From: Rebecca billardiae RCC1528
Lineage: Eukaryota; Haptophyta
Reading direction: 5' to 3'
NCBI GenBank assembly: GCA_965240325.2
Contig: OZ251230.1
Location: 744,001 to 808,000 of the forward strand
DNA: 64,000 nt
Positions 9,807 through 22,117 of the stretch are shown here, piece by piece. The notes below the pieces were generated by a model that saw nothing but the letters and a program-made list of their open reading frames with translations, was not told where the DNA came from and did no database searches. Numbering within the stretch: position 1 is the first letter of the stretch; every line of letters starts with the position of its first letter. The translations under genes were made by a program, and so were the position numbers.

Positions 9807-11516
9807 GCGCGTGCTGCACTGACGCGTCGGCTGGCAGCAGCTCAGCCGCGCGCTCCAGTGAATGGCGCACGGTGAAGGAGTTGGCGACCTTCTCCTTCGT
9901 GCTGACGAAATCGCACAGCTTGCCGAGGAGGATCCCCGCCCACTTGTGCGCGTACCCGCTCGACGCGTCCACGGCGACGGCGGCGTCGGCGAGCTCGATC
10001 CCCGATCGGATCAGCTCCTCGCGCCGCGCCGCGTCATCGGCCGCCTGCTCGGACAGCTCGTAGCGCGCGCGCGCACGCCGCCAGCGGCTATGAGCTTATC
10101 AGTACTATATAAGTACTCGTCTTATAAGTACCTCGTAATACTGATAAGCGCTGTCGTCCACGGCGCGATCGCTCGCGGCGAGCCCTTGTGTTCGGGCGTC
10201 GAGCGGCCTTGACGCTGGGGCGTGCAGGGACGGGCGTGGGCACCATCCGGCGCCATCATTGCCGGCCGAGGGCGGTTTTTGGCGCGCTGCTCAGAAGCGG
10301 TACAGTTTAAGGCGTGATTTACGCCATCCAACACTGCACAAAGACACCGCCACAAAACAGACCGGCGCAGACAGGTGAGGGGCGCGTTGCCGCACCTCAT
10401 CGAGGTGGCCATTGCAGCAAGCGGCCGCCCCGCGCTCGGAGGCACGCGCTCGAGAGCGCGCTCTGACACCACACAGTACTGTGACAGCAGCCGGATTTCA
10501 GCATGGCGGTCGCCTCGGCTGGCGGAGCTGTCGCCCACGATGGCGTGCACGAGTCAAAACACTAGCGGATTTCGCGGCATGGTGCTGTGAGCCAGCCCTG
10601 CCGAAGGTAGGAGCCGCCCTGTGAACGCGCAGAGCCGTCGTCAGCGACCCCGTTGTGAGCGTGTGCACGCGTGCATTGCACCCGCGGCGACCGTACTTAT
10701 GATGGACGTTATCAGTATAAGTTATCAGTACGCGTACGCGTGTGCGCGCGCGCGCGCGCGACGCCACCACACTGTGACACTCACTCACAGGACCACACCG
10801 GGTGACGTCGGGTTGGGAAGAGGTCCATGCCCTTCCTGGGTCCATTTGCGACGACGCAAGCGTTCGTAGCTTCATTCATGTGATCATCATTCTAGCGCGT
10901 CTGCAGGAGTAAACGCTATCAGTACCGCGTACTGATTGTACTGATAAGGAGCTCATCATGGTCGCCAGAGGAGCTCGACGTCGTCAGCCGCGGGTGCAGC
11001 GGAGGCCTCCTGCTCGAGCAGTGCGTACAGCGCTTCGTATTCGCCCGCGGCGTGCATCTCGTCCGCGCGCGAGAAGCGCGCTGGGCTCTCTTCGAGCGGC
11101 GGTGCCATCTGCCCACTCGGCCTCTCGAGGCTGGTCGCACTCCCGGCGTCAGGTGAGGCCGAGCCGTCCAGTGCAGCCCGCTCTGCAGCCTCGCCCGGGG
11201 CGGCGGCATCGGGTTTGCGGCGGCGATAGAGCCGCAGCGGGGAAAGGCGCGAGAGAACCCGACGTACGCGGCCAGGCCGCGCTGAAGCTTCCTCCTCACG
11301 TTCCTCCTCGCAGGACGAATCAACCATCATGGCAACACACGTGCGTGCAGGCGAAGGCGGTAGGAGCTTGCATCTGGGCGCGAGGGTCGGAGATGAGCCT
11401 GGCCAGTGCGTGCGAGGAATGTGGGCACCACCAAAGGGCACGGCGGCGAGCACTAGCACGACGGCCAACCGCATTACGCGGCCGTCCACGGCCGCGGGAG
11501 ATTGGGCAGCCATCAA
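9807..11516 (-). pseudogene. RMDN copy 2, 3'-truncated and interrupted by an insertion
   Basis: The N-terminal part is at 10963-11516 (MMAAQSPAAVDGRVMRLAVV onward, in frame to LLWR). The central part is at 9807-10084 (GYAHKWAGILLGKL, TKEKVANSF, ERAAELLPADASVQHA). An 878-bp element separates them. Homology to the complete gene stops at the GCGCGTGCTGCACTG sequence, where the receptor A tail takes over, so the last 75 or so residues are missing. This copy keeps an upstream ATG (11516) in frame with the signal sequence, which the full copy lacks. It is unlikely to give a working protein. Confidence 0.8.
10085..10962. mobile_element. Non-autonomous DNA transposon, 878 bp, with TTATCAGTAC motifs
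   Basis: The element interrupts RMDN copy 2 between two copies of CGCCAG (10079-10084 and 10963-10968), a 6-bp target duplication. The ends are imperfect inverted repeats: left CTATGAGCTTATCAGTAC, right complement TGATGAGCTCCTTATCAGTAC. The left end also folds on itself (GCTTATCAGTA at 10094 with TACTGATAAGC ending 10149), and the same motif recurs near 10708 and 10917. No transposase frame is present. The base composition is lower in GC than that of its neighbours. Confidence 0.65.
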
Positions 11517-11650
11517 GACGACTCGCCCTCGTCACGAAAAGCTGAGACGAAAATCGAAAGGAGCGGGGAGCCTCGCATCCGGACAAGCACGCACCGGACT
11601 CCGGAAGGCATCGGCCATCGCCGCTCTCGGAGGCCGCCCAGCACGAGAGC

Positions 11651-14600
11651 ATGGCTGATGGCGTGGACGCGTCCCCGCTCGCGGAGCTCGCCAAGCTGTG
11701 GGGGGAAGGCGACGTGGCGGCGCTGCTCGGGGCGAGCGAGGTTGGCCTTCATGACGAAGCGGTCTCCCAGGGCGTGCCGTGGCAGGGCGTGCTCGAGCTG
11801 CTCCTCACGTCCACACGCCTCGAGAAACTCTGCCTCGGGTGTGCGCAGAGCGGTGGGGCGGGCAGGTGGCGGCGCCACGTGGCGCGTGCAGACGGAGGCA
11901 CATGGGCACACAATGTCGTGCATGTGGCTGGCCTGTCGGCACGTGTCAGCGCCGCTCCGGGCGCCGCGCCACCGCCGCCGCGTACGCCGCACGCGCTGCT
12001 CACAGCGGCACATGCGCGCGAGCACACAGGCGGTGCACGCGCGGAGATGCGTGCATGCGTGACGGGCGGACGGGAGCTGGAGGCGCGCGAATGCATGCTG
12101 CATCGCGTGCGCCATCGCACACGCCGCTCAGCCGCGCCCCGCCCCGCGCCCTCCCCTGCGCGCAGTCTCTGTAAAGGCGTGGGTGACGAGGGTGCCACGC
12201 AGCTCGGCGCCGCCCTCGCGTCGGGCAAGACGCGCCTGCGGACGCTGAGCCTCTAGTGAGTGCTGGGGTGGGCACTCGGCGCGGCGCGCGGCGCGTGGAC
12301 GGTGGGCGGCGGGGGAGGAGGGTGGGTGGCTTGCGTTGTCGCGGGCATCGATGCGCGCGAGCCCGGGCTGCCGCGCGCGCCCCGCGCCGAGCGCCGTGCC
12401 CCCGCCGCGGCGCGCGCCGCACGCTGCGGCGGCGGCGGCGCGCACACGCGAGCGCGCGCGCATCGGCGCACGCGCGCCGATGCGTGCGCGCGTGACGTGG
12501 GCGCGGGAGCTTGCGGCGCGCGTATGCATGCTGCATTACGTGTGCCATCGCACACGCCGCTCAGCCGCGCCCCGCCCCGCGCCCTCCCCTGCGCGCAGTC
12601 ACACCGGCGTGGGTGACGAGGGTGCCACGCAGCTCGGCGCCGCCCTCGCGTCGGGCAAGACGCGCCTGCGGGAGCTGGACCTCGAGTGAGCGCTGGGGTG
12701 GGCACTCGGCGCGGCGCGCGGCGCGTGGACTGTGGGCGGCGGGGGAGGAGGGTGGGTGGCTTGCGTTGTCGCGGGCATCGATGCGCGCGAGCCCGGGCTG
12801 CCGCGCGCGCCCCGCGCCGAGCGCCGTGCCCCCGCCGCGGCGCGCGCCCCACGCTGCGGCGGCGGCGGCGCGCACACGCGAGCGCGCGCGCATCGGCGCA
12901 CGCGCGCCGATGCGTGCGCGCGTGACGGGGGCGCGGGAGCTTGCGGCGCGCGTATGCATGCTGCATTACGTGTGCCATCGCACACGCCGCTCAGCCGCGC
13001 CCCGCCCCGCGCCCTCCCCTGCGCGCAGTGCCACCCGCGTGGGTGACGAGGGTGCCACGCAGCTCGGCGCCGCCCTCGCGTCGGGCAAGACGCGCCTGCG
13101 GAAGCTGTACCTCTTGTGAGCGCTGGGGTGGGCACTCGGCGCGGCGCGCGGCGCGTGGACGGTGGGCGGCGGGGGAGGAGGGTGGGTGGCGCGCATCGTC
13201 ACGGGCATCGATGCACGCGAGGCCGGGCTACCGCGCGCGCGCCGCGCCGAGCGCGGCGCCGCCACCACCGCGCGCGCCGCACGCGGCGGCGGCGGCGGCG
13301 CGCACACGCGAGCGCGCGCGCATCGGCGCACGCGCGCCGATGCGTGCGCGCGTGACGGGGGCGCGGGAGCTTGCGGCGCGCGCGTGCATGCTGGATCGCG
13401 TGCGCCATCGCACACGCCGCTCAGCCGCGCCCCGCCCCGCGCCCTCCCCTGCGCGCAGGTCCACCGGCGTGGGTGACGAGGGTGCCACGCAGCTCGGCGC
13501 CGCCCTCGCGTCGGGCAAGACGCGCCTGCGGGTGCTGGACCTCGGGTGAGCGCTGGGGTGGGCACTCGGCGCGGCGTGCGGCGCGTGGACGGTGGGCGGC
13601 GGGGGAGGAGGCTGGGTGGCGTGCATCGTCAAGGGCATCGATGCGCGCGAGCCCGGGCCACCGCGCGCGCGCCGCGCCGAGCGTCGCCGCCGCCGCCGCC
13701 GCGCGCACCGCACGCTGCGGCAGCGGCGGCGCGCACACGCGAGCGCGCGCGCATCGGCGCACGCGCGCCGATGCGTGCGCGCGTGACGGGGGCGCGGGAG
13801 CTTGCGTTTCGCGCGTGCATGCTGCATCGCGTGCGCCATTGCACACGCCGCTCAGCCGCGCCCCGCCCCACGCCCTCCCTTGCGCGCAGTGGCACCCACA
13901 CGTCTAACAAGGTCGAGGCACGCGTTGATGAGGCCGTGAAGGCGAACAGTGCTCGGCTGCAGCAGGAGCCACCCAGGTGCAAGCGGAGGGGGGCCACAAC
14001 GCGACGCGCCCGTGCACACGCGGGGCGGGCGGGAGAGGGAGCAGTGGGTTGCGATGATCGGCCGCCCGATGCGCGGTGCACCCCGGCTCTGCCACCGCAC
14101 ACCTGTGGCACGCACTTCGCCACCGCTCACGTGCGCGCCTCACCCACCGCCTGCCTGCGCGCGCAGTGACGACTCTGCTGACGACTCTGCTGACGATTCG
14201 GCCTCTGACGACGAGGCGGAGGCAGCGGAGGAGGCGCAGGCCGCGCTCGAGGCGCTCGCGGAGCGGCGGCGCGCTGCGGACGCCGCGCGCGCCGCGCTCG
14301 GCGCCGAGCAGGCGGCCATCCGCGCCGCCCTCGGCCGCGGCGGCGTGGACGAGGCGCGGCTGGCGCGGCGCGACGCGCGCCGTGCCGAGCTGGGCGCCGC
14401 GCTCGAGGCGCTCGGCGCGTGCGCGCTCGACGCGCACGCGGACTCGCAGCAGCGCGCGGCGGCGCTGCGTCGCGAGGCGCGCGCGTTGCGCGCGGCGCTC
14501 GAGCGCGCGGGCACGCCAGAGCAGCCGCGCGCGCCAGCGGGCGACGGCTCCGCTCCGGCGCCCCTGCCGCCGCCCCGCGCGCTCGAGCGCGCGGTGGGCG

Positions 14601-17005
14601 CGGCGGTGCGCGCGCACGACGCCGCAGCGCAGCCCTCCGCCGCGGGCAGTGGCGGCGCGGCGCTCGCTGCCGCGTGGGCGGAGGTGGCGCGCCAGGCCAT
14701 CGCCCTCGCGGCGCGCGGCACGTACGCCGACGCGGACGACGGCGCGTGCGCCTCGGCGTGGGCGCTCGCCATGCCCGGCCTGTGCGACGCGGCGCGCGCT
14801 GCCGCCACAGGCGGCGGTGGCCTGACCGACGCGGCGCGTGCGCGCGCGGCCGCGTGCGACGAGCTGGCCGCGGCTGCCGAGCGCGCGCGCACGATCGCGC
14901 GCGAGGCGGAGGCGGAGGCGCGCGAGCTCCGCGCGCTCCCGTCCGCCGAGCGCGCGCACGGCGCGCACGAGCTGCGCGAGCGCGAGGAGGCGTGCAGGGC
15001 GGCGGCGCGCGCGCTGCGCTACGCCCGCCTCGCTCTTGAAGATGCGCAGGACGACGGCGGCGACGTTGACGGCGCACAGCGCGCGCTCGTCGACGCGCAG
15101 CGGCGCGCGCAGCGCACGCAGCGCGCGCGCGAGCGCTCGCTCGACCGCCTGTACGAGCTGGCGGGCGGGCCGTTCCCCGAGCTGCCCGCCATGCTGCCCG
15201 AGGCGTTCGACGGCGCGGGCGCGCTGCCCGCGGGCGCGCGGCCCGCGTGGCTGCACGGCCGCACGCTCGCGCAGTACGAGCCGTGCGAGTGGCCCGACGG
15301 CGCGGCGCCCGGCCGCGCGCGGCACGAGGTGCTGCTGCGCGCGTTCGCGGGCGAGCGCGTCGTGCTCAAGGTGTACCCGCTGGCGAGCGACACGGAGCGC
15401 CGGCGGCTCGGGCGCGAGGTGGAGTTTGCGCGGGCGCACGCGCACCCACACCTCGCGCGCGTGGCGGGCGTCTTTGTCGACGAGCCGCGCGGCGCGCGCT
15501 GCGCGCTCGTGCAGACGCCGCTCTACTCGGGCGGCACGCTGCGCGGCTGGCTCGAGCGCGACGAGGCGACTGCCTTGCCGCCCGAGGCGGTGCGCGGCGG
15601 CGCGGCGGGCGCGCGAATGCTCGAGCCGGCGCACGCGCGCGTCGCGCCCGTGCGCGTGCGCGCGCTGCGGCAGCTGCTGGGCGCGCTCGCGCACCTGCAC
15701 GCGCGCGGCGCGGTGCACGGCGACGTGAAGCTCGAGAACGCGTTCGTGCAGCTGCCGGGCGACGACGCGGCCGAGCGGCCGCTCGGCGCGGCCGAGCCGT
15801 TCCGCGTGCTGCTCGGCGACTTTGACCTGGCGCGCGTGGAGGAGGCGCTGCAGCACGCGGCTGGCGGCGGCGTGCCGAGCGCGACGACGCGCGCGGGCGC
15901 GGGCACCGAGGGCCACATGGCGCCCGAGCTGCTCGTGCCGGGCGCGCGCGCGAGCGCGGCGTCGGACGTGTTCGCGTTTGGCGTGTGCGTGCTGCGCGCG
16001 CTCGCGGCCGACGAGCCGACGCGCGCCGCGCTCGTGGGCTCGGTGCAGGGCGCGCGCGCCGCGGCGGCTGCGCTGGGCGAGCCGCTCGTCGTGGCCGCGC
16101 TGTCGGACGCGCCGGGCGCGCGGCCGAGCGCGGCGCAGCTCGAGGGCGCGGCGCTGTGGGCGGCGAGCGACGAGGCGCTGCGCGCGGCCGAGGCCGAGCG
16201 CGAGGCGGCGGCCGCGAGCGCGCGCGCCGCGCTGCGCACGTGCGCGGTGTGCTTGGACGAGGAGGTGCCGCCGGACGAGTGCGCCGAGTGCGCGGGCGGC
16301 GGGCACGCGGTGTGCTCGCTCTGCCTCTCCATGCACGTGCAGGTGTGCGCGCAGCCCGACGGCGGCGGCGGCGCGGCGCTCGACGCGGACGGGCGCGTGC
16401 CGTGCGTCGAGGCGGGCACTGGCTGCGCGCACGCGTACCTGGACGGCGAGCTCGCGCGCCGCACGACCGCCGCCGCGTTCGGCGCGTACTGGCGCGCGCG
16501 CGAGCAGCACGCCGAGGCGCGCGGCGAGGAGCGGGCGGCCGAGCGCGCGCGCGCCGAGGCCTTGCGCCTCGCGGCGCTCAGCGCGGCCGAGCGCGTGCGC
16601 GAGCAGCGGCGCGCGCACATCATCGATCATATCCTCACGCTCAAGTGCCCGCGCTGCGGCATGGCGTTCGCCGAGTGGCTCGACGGCGCGCGCGGCTTCG
16701 ACGGCTGCTGCGCGCTGCAGTGCGCGCGCGATCGGTGCGGCTGCCACTTCTGCGCCTACTGCCTCGCCGACTGCGGCGCCGACGCGCACCCGCACGTGCG
16801 CGGCTGCGAGCACGGCAACGGCACGTACTTTGCGCAGCGCGGCGAGTTTGAGGCGGCGCAGCGCGCGCGGCGCGAGCGCGCGCTGCGCAGCTACCTCGCT
16901 GCCGAGGCGGGCGCGGACGGCGCGGCGCGCCAAGCGATCGTCGCGTCCGTCGAGCGCGAGCTGCGCGACCTGCGCATCGACCCAGACGCACTCGCGCGCG
17001 AGTGA
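11651..17005 (+). CDS. LRR - coiled coil - protein kinase - RING/Rcat receptor-like gene B (4 LRR exons)
   Basis: Seven exons: 11651-11838, 12166-12255, 12599-12685, 13029-13115, 13459-13545, 13890-13976, 14167-17005. They join to 1154 aa. This is the shortest member. Exon 1 is one codon shorter than in A (GLHDEAVSQ). The fourth LRR exon begins with G rather than T after the AG, so its split codon is TTG. The last exon matches gene A closely, including three SADD units, VVLKVYP, HGDVKLEN, GDFDLA, CAVCLDEE and CPRC...FDGCC. A deletion leaves ATALPPEAV where others have AVMALPPEAV or AAAGLPPEAV. The SVQG and ALSDAPG markers are shared with gene D, while AGTG is shared with E. Confidence 0.8.
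12166..13545 (+). repeat. LRR exon/intron tandem array of gene B (4 units)
   Basis: Four units of the same type as in gene A. The variable blocks are LCKGV/TLSL, HTGV/ELDL, ATRV/KLYL and STGV/VLDL, with split-codon residues Y, D, L, G. The constant middle (VGDEGATQLGAALASG) is unchanged. The first intron starts GTGAGTGCTGG, a one-base variant of the usual donor. Introns after units 1 and 2 are nearly the same sequence, suggesting a recent unit duplication. Confidence 0.85.
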
Positions 17006-17277
17006 CCGATGGGCCCTGGGGGCGTCGGCTGCGCGCAGCCAGGCGCTGGCGAGGACTAGGGCACGAGCTGAGCGCGATGATGCTCGGCGGGGGCCACGTG
17101 CGCGGATGCACCGCCACGCTGAACACGCTGGTGCCGAATCGCACGTGGCGGCTGGGGGCGCTCACCCAGCTCCGCGCCGTCGAGAGCTCCGAGCCGGAGC
17201 TACGCCGGCCGCTGAGGGGCGTCGGGGAGAGGGATGAGCCGGAGGCGCGCGCGGCGACGATGCGCGGCGCTGTGGCG

Positions 17278-19936
17278 GCGCGCTCCAGTGAACGGCGCAC
17301 GGTGAACGAGTTGGCGACCTTCTCCTTCGTGCTGACGAAATCGCTCAGCTTGCCGAGGAGGATCCCCGCCCACTTGTGCGCGTACCCGCTCGACGCGTCC
17401 ACGGCGACGGCGGCGTCGGCGAGCTCGATCCCCGATCGGATCAGCTCCTCGCGCCGCGCCGCGTCATCGGCCGCCTGCTCGGACAGCTCGTAGCGCGCGC
17501 ACGCACGCCGCCAGAGGAGCTCGACGTCGTCAGCCGCGGGTGCAGCGGAGGCCTCCTGCTCGAGCAGTGCGTACAGCGCTTCGTATTCGCCCGCGGCGTG
17601 CATCTCGTCCGCGCGCGAGAAGCGCGCTGGGCTCTCTTCGAGGGGTGGTGCCATCTGCCCACTCGGCCTCTCGAGGCTGGTCGCACTCCCGCCCCCGGTG
17701 TCAGGTGAGGCCGAGCCGTCCAGTGCAGCCCGCTCTGCAGCCTCGCCCGGGGCGGTACTACGCGTCGGCTTCTCCAATTCGCCTCGGGGTCGCGGCCGAA
17801 AAAAATCCGGCCTGCGCCCGCGACGGCGCGCGGCCGAGCTCGGGCCGACTCGGGAGGTCGGCGCGCGGCGCCACAACGCGTGGTGGCGCGCGTGCGTCCC
17901 GGAGCGCGATCTAGACTACGCGCGCGCGCTCACGTGCCCTCGGGGGTACAGAGGGCCTGCAACCGCCCCCGCGTAGTGCGGCATGCCGCCTGCACCGCGT
18001 TCGCGTCCAGTCATCGCCGAGCACCCAGATCCATCGGTGCACGCAAGCGTGACCGGCCTGAGGGCCGGTCGGCGAAGCCGCTGAGCGCGGATCTGATGCA
18101 TGCCATTCTGTGCATGCATGTGTACAGCACAGCGCCCACCGCGCTGACCACGACCGTCGTCATGACGTTCAGCGCGGGCATCACGCACTGCTGCTGCCGG
18201 CTGATGGGCGCGCGGCAAGCAGTGATGGCAAGCTGCCCCACCGCCCAGCAGCCGAGCTGGGGGGCTTAGCAGCCGCAGTACGCGTAGCTGGGTCCTGCAG
18301 CTGGGCGGCGGGGCAGTTACGAGTACTGCTGGGCGCTCGGAGTACATCAGCGCCACAGCGTTGCGGGCCGGCGGCGCGGCCGACGGCCGGCGGCGCGGCC
18401 GACGGCCGGCCGGCAGACGGCAGCCGGCCAGCACTTGGCAGTAGCCGGACAGGCGGAGCGATTCGAGCTGTGTTCTGAGGTGGGCAGGCTCCGCACTGAT
18501 GACAGTGTAATCGGTGTTCAGGATATCCGTCAGTGTCGTCGTGCCGCCAATACGCCCTGCCTTTCGGGCGACGGCGAGCCACCAGATACAGAGCGCGAGG
18601 TGGATCAGCGTGCCACCCTTCAGAAGTCCCGCCACCTGCTGTGTCGTCTCCTGAGCATGGCGAGTGCGACCGCGGTGGCGAAGATCTCCTCGCGCGCAGC
18701 TCGGGTACACGCGGAACAGCGCGTGATGAACTCGCGGCTTATGGTTGCGCGGCGGTTCACCGCAGCGGCGTGACCCGCGCGGCGGCCCCGCAGGCACATT
18801 GCACAAGCACATGCCACATCATCTTTGTCTGCTACTACGACTAAAGCGTATCACATATATGTCATCTGCTGTCATCAGTGCGGAGCCTGCCCACCTCAGA
18901 ACACAGCTCGAATCGCTCCGCCTGTCCGGCTACTGCCACTGGCCGGCTGCCGTCTGCCGGCCGGCCGTCGGCCGCGCCGCCGGCCGTCTGGCCGCGCCGC
19001 CGGCCCGCAACGCTGTGGCGCTGATGTACTCCGAGCGCCCAGCAGTACTCGTAACTGCCCCGCCGCCCAGCTGCAGGACCCAGCTACGCGTACTGCGGCT
19101 GCTAAGCCCCCCAGCTCGGCTGCTGGGCGGTGGGGCAGCTTGCCATCACTGCTTGCCGCGCGCCCATCAGCCGGCAGCAGCAGTGCGTGATGCCCGCGCT
19201 GAACGTCATGACGACGGTCGTGGTCAGCGCGGTGGGCGCTGTGCTGTACACATGCATGCACAGAATGGCATGCATCAGATCCGCGCTCAGCGGCTTCGCC
19301 GACCGGCCCTCAGGCCGGCCACGCTTGCGTGCACCGATGGATCTGGGTGCTCGGCGACGACTGGACGCGAACGCGGTGCAGGCGGCATGCCGCACTACGC
19401 GGGGGCGGTTGCAGGCCCTCTGTACCCCCGAGGGCACGTGAGCGCGCGCGCGTAGTCTAGATCGCGCTCCGGGACGCACGCGCGCCACCACGCGTTGTGG
19501 CGCCGCGCGCCGACCTCCCGAGTCGGCCCGAGCTCGGCCGCGCGCCGTCGCGGGCGCAGGCCGGATTTTTTTCGGCCGCGACCCCGAGGCGAATTGGAGA
19601 AGCCGACGCGTAGTAGCATCGGGTTTGCGGGCGATAGAGCCGCAGCGGGGAAAGGCGCGAGACGGAACCCGACGTACGCGGCCAGGCGGCGCTGAAGCTC
19701 CCTCCTCACGTTCCTCCTTATACTCGCAGGACGCGAATGGCAACCATTACATGGCAACTCACACGTGCGTGCAGGCGAAGGCGGCAGGAGCTTGCATCTG
19801 GGCGCGAGGGTCGGAGATGAGCCTGGCCAGTGCGTGCGAGGAATGTGGGCACCACCAAAGGGCACGGCGGCGAGCACTAGCACGACGGCCAACCGCATTA
19901 CGCGGCCGTCCACGGCCGCGGGAGATTGGGCAGCCA
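17278..19936 (-). pseudogene. RMDN copy 3, 3'-truncated, split by a foldback element and frameshifted
   Basis: The central part is at 17278-17757 (ERAATAPR junction, TKEKVANSF, GYAHKWAGILLGKL, EYEALYALLEQ, SLERPSGQMAPP). The N-terminal part is at 19614-19936 (AAQSPAAVDGRVMRLAVV). Between them lies a 1.86-kb foldback element. The region after ARTC is altered (TCELPCNGC in place of TCVAMMVDSSC), which shifts the frame. A GCCCCC insertion adds residues before SATSLERP. The 3' break is at GCGCGCTCCAGTG, about 40 bp inside the break of copies 2 and 6. This copy is a pseudogene. Confidence 0.8.
17758..19613. mobile_element. Foldback transposon, 1856 bp, with 745-bp terminal inverted repeats and TA duplication
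   Basis: Left arm 17758-18505 and right arm 18869-19613 are almost perfect reverse complements and start CTACGCGTCGGCTTCTCC. They flank a 363-bp unique middle. The target is GGGGCGGTAGCATCGGG (intact at 33293 and 45411), so the duplicated target is TA, as for Tc1/mariner-superfamily elements. Each arm contains a GGCCGGC-rich run around 18365-18425 (and its mirror) and a frame with a short hydrophobic stretch (VVVSAVGAVLYTCMH), but no recognisable transposase. The middle has small frames without known domains. It is probably non-autonomous. Confidence 0.8.
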
Positions 19937-19955
19937 TCGCAGTCGTATCCCCAAA

Positions 19956-20065
19956 CAAACCTTTTGCCTGGTTCTGAAACCTTTTCCGGACCGCCAAACC
20001 GGCCGCACGATGGCGGATTCGGCATGGCGGTCCGGAAAGGCTCCAGAACCATGGCAAAAGGTTTG
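19956..20065. repeat. Small palindromic (MITE-like) element
   Basis: CAAACCTTTTGCCTGGTTCTG at the left and its reverse complement with few changes at the right (ends GGCAAAAGGTTTG) form arms of about 45 bp. The inner part of the arms reads TTTCCGGACCGCCA and TGGCGGTCCGGAAA. The loop is short (about 20 bp). Confidence 0.6.
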
Positions 20066-20495
20066 CCGATCCAAACACGCCGCTTGGGGAGAGCGACGCC
20101 CTGGGGGTCAAGCCTACACGGAAAATCGAGAACACACGAGATGCCCATGTATGTAGTATGTACTTGAGGTGACGTTGAGCGCCCGGTGTGCGAGCTCGCT
20201 GCTGCCGCGGGGCCGCCAGCCGACGCGCACGGTGCACGGTCGTGACCGAGTCGGATGAACAGGTCAAGGTGTAGTGAGAGGTGCAGTTTCAGACGCGTCG
20301 TGATCCACTCACGGTGGGCATCACGTCGGACAGTTGGCCGCCTGCGGCACCGGGACGCGGACGCAGGGGCGAGGGCCGTGGCGTGCGGAGCGGAGCACGA
20401 GTTGGCGAGCGCCGAGCGACACCGAACTTCAACTTTTACCGCGACGCGAGTCGGCCTTGTTGTGGCCACGCAGCTCGCACGGACAAACATAACTA

Positions 20496-20607
20496 CAAGA
20501 TTCGGGCGGGCGAAGCTACCCTCCAACCAATAATCAGAAAGCACATTCGACTGCAAGATTCGGGCGGGCGAAGCTACCCTCCAACCAATAATCAGAAAGC
20601 ACATTCG
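20496..20607 (+). repeat. Two tandem copies of a 54-bp sequence (58-bp period)
   Basis: CAAGATTCGGGCGGGCGAAG...AAGCACATTCG occurs at 20496-20549 and again at 20554-20607 without visible change. It lies inside the compound insertion. The function is unknown. Confidence 0.8.
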
Positions 20608-22117
20608 GTAGTCTGAACTGCAGGGAATTCTAGCCTAATTCCCTAAATCGCGGCGCGATTCGTCGTCGCCGAAACACATGGCTGACCATTTGAGCGCACG
20701 AATGTTTCAGCGTACGAAGATACCTTGCAGTACGCTGAGATACCCCCGCGCCGTTCTAGATTCCCGAGATTGTGGGAGATGCCTACTCACTATTCTAAGC
20801 CGTCTCATGTTTGATGCGATTGTATGCGGGAGAACGCGGGGTCGCCGTGAAACTTTCAAATCAAGCACGGCAAGCGGGTACGGTGTGCGCCTCCGGACCT
20901 CAAGGGTGGGCTCGGGCGCTTTCAGCGCCCGAGCCTTTCCGCGTCCGAAACATTTAAGCATCCGAATTCAACGTCACACAACAATACTGCGGTCATGTTG
21001 AAGCCCCCCCCCCCCATGTCCTTCTGTAGGGGGTAGGTGCACCCTGCTCGAAGGGCTGATGGGCTGCAGGGGGGGGGGGGTGCAACCTGCTCAAGCTCTA
21101 GGCTGGCAGGCTGCAGCCGCAGGGGGCGGGGTGCAGGCACCCCGACTTCAGCAGGCCCATGGTTGGGTGCTTCGCGCAGGCGCGCGCCGCGGGCCCAGGC
21201 CGTGGCTGTCACAGTGTAGCAAGTGGTACCAGAACTCTGGAGAGCGCGCCTGCGGCGCAGGGAGTGACCTTCATATCATAGTAGTCTTCATCACGTATCC
21301 ACCACCTCACGATATGCGCCTGCCCAGGGGCCACCGCACCTGCCTCGTGTCGGCGCGGCCCACCGTGCCGTCAGCGGACTGGCGACCGCAATCGTCGCCC
21401 CTGCCAGGGACTCGGCCGCCGACTCGGTATTCATGAGCGGCACCCTGCCTAGGGTGGTCGGCGCGTCGCTGCTCGCAAAGTGCCCACCCAAGCAGACGCC
21501 CCAGCCCGGCCCAAGCTCGGCCACTGCCATGCCACCGCGTGGCGAGCGCAACCGGTGCGCTCTGGGCTGACCAAGCCCGCAACGGCCGGGAGCGGCGCGG
21601 ACGCCGCGCCACCGCGTCTGCCTGCCGTCGCGGTTGGATTGAGCACGGACCGTAGCACGAAGACACATGGCGTGCCAGCGCGCTGCCAGCCTGGCACCAG
21701 CGCTCTCTGTTGCACGTACGCGCACAACGCACGGCTTCGGGCCGGGCGGCCGGGGGCAGCGGGGCGGAATCCAGCGCCGCCATCGTCTTGGGCGCGCGCC
21801 TTCGGCGATGCTGTTCTGTTCCGGTAGGAAAGCGCGCCAAAAAGGGCCAAAAATTTTCTTCGCCTCGGGCCGGCGGGGCCCCGGGGGAGGCCCCCCGGAC
21901 CCCCCGCTGTGGGTCCGGGGGCTGGCGCCCCCGGACTTCCGGTGCAGGGGGGGGGGGGGGGGCTACCGCCTCGGGGCCGCGAGACGCTCAGGAGGGGGTT
22001 GGTGCAACCTGCTCACACCCAGAAGGGCCCACAGAAGGACACAGTGGCCGGGTTACAACATGACTGCAGTACAAGACGACTCGCGCTCGTCACGAAATGA
22101 CGAAAAGCTGAGACGAA

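Larger units (their letters stand above)
19939..22072. mobile_element. Compound insertion of about 2.1 kb in the 5' region of gene C
   Basis: Elsewhere CAGCCATC is followed directly by AAGACGACTCG; here the two halves are 2134 bp apart. The insert begins GCAGTCGTATCC and ends near GACTGCAGTAC, so a six-base inverted end (GCAGTC) may exist, but no clean target duplication is visible. It contains a small palindromic element, a 58-bp direct repeat, homopolymer C and G runs (21006-21016, 21070-21080, 21947-21962), and a GC-rich hairpin (CCGGACCCCCCGCTGTGGGTCCGG near 21896). No supported protein gene was found in 20080-22070. The insertion moves upstream sequence about 4 kb away from gene C. Confidence 0.5.

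Noticed and set aside
21291-21850. Minus-strand frames of 130-177 codons
   Set aside because: Several overlapping frames are open equally, without motifs or a clear start. They lie inside an insertion of repeats.
21840-21980. A peptide with PPDPPLWVRGLAPPDF-like sequence
   Set aside because: This is a translation of a GC-rich hairpin (CCGGACCCCC/GGGTCCGG) and poly-G tract rather than a gene.
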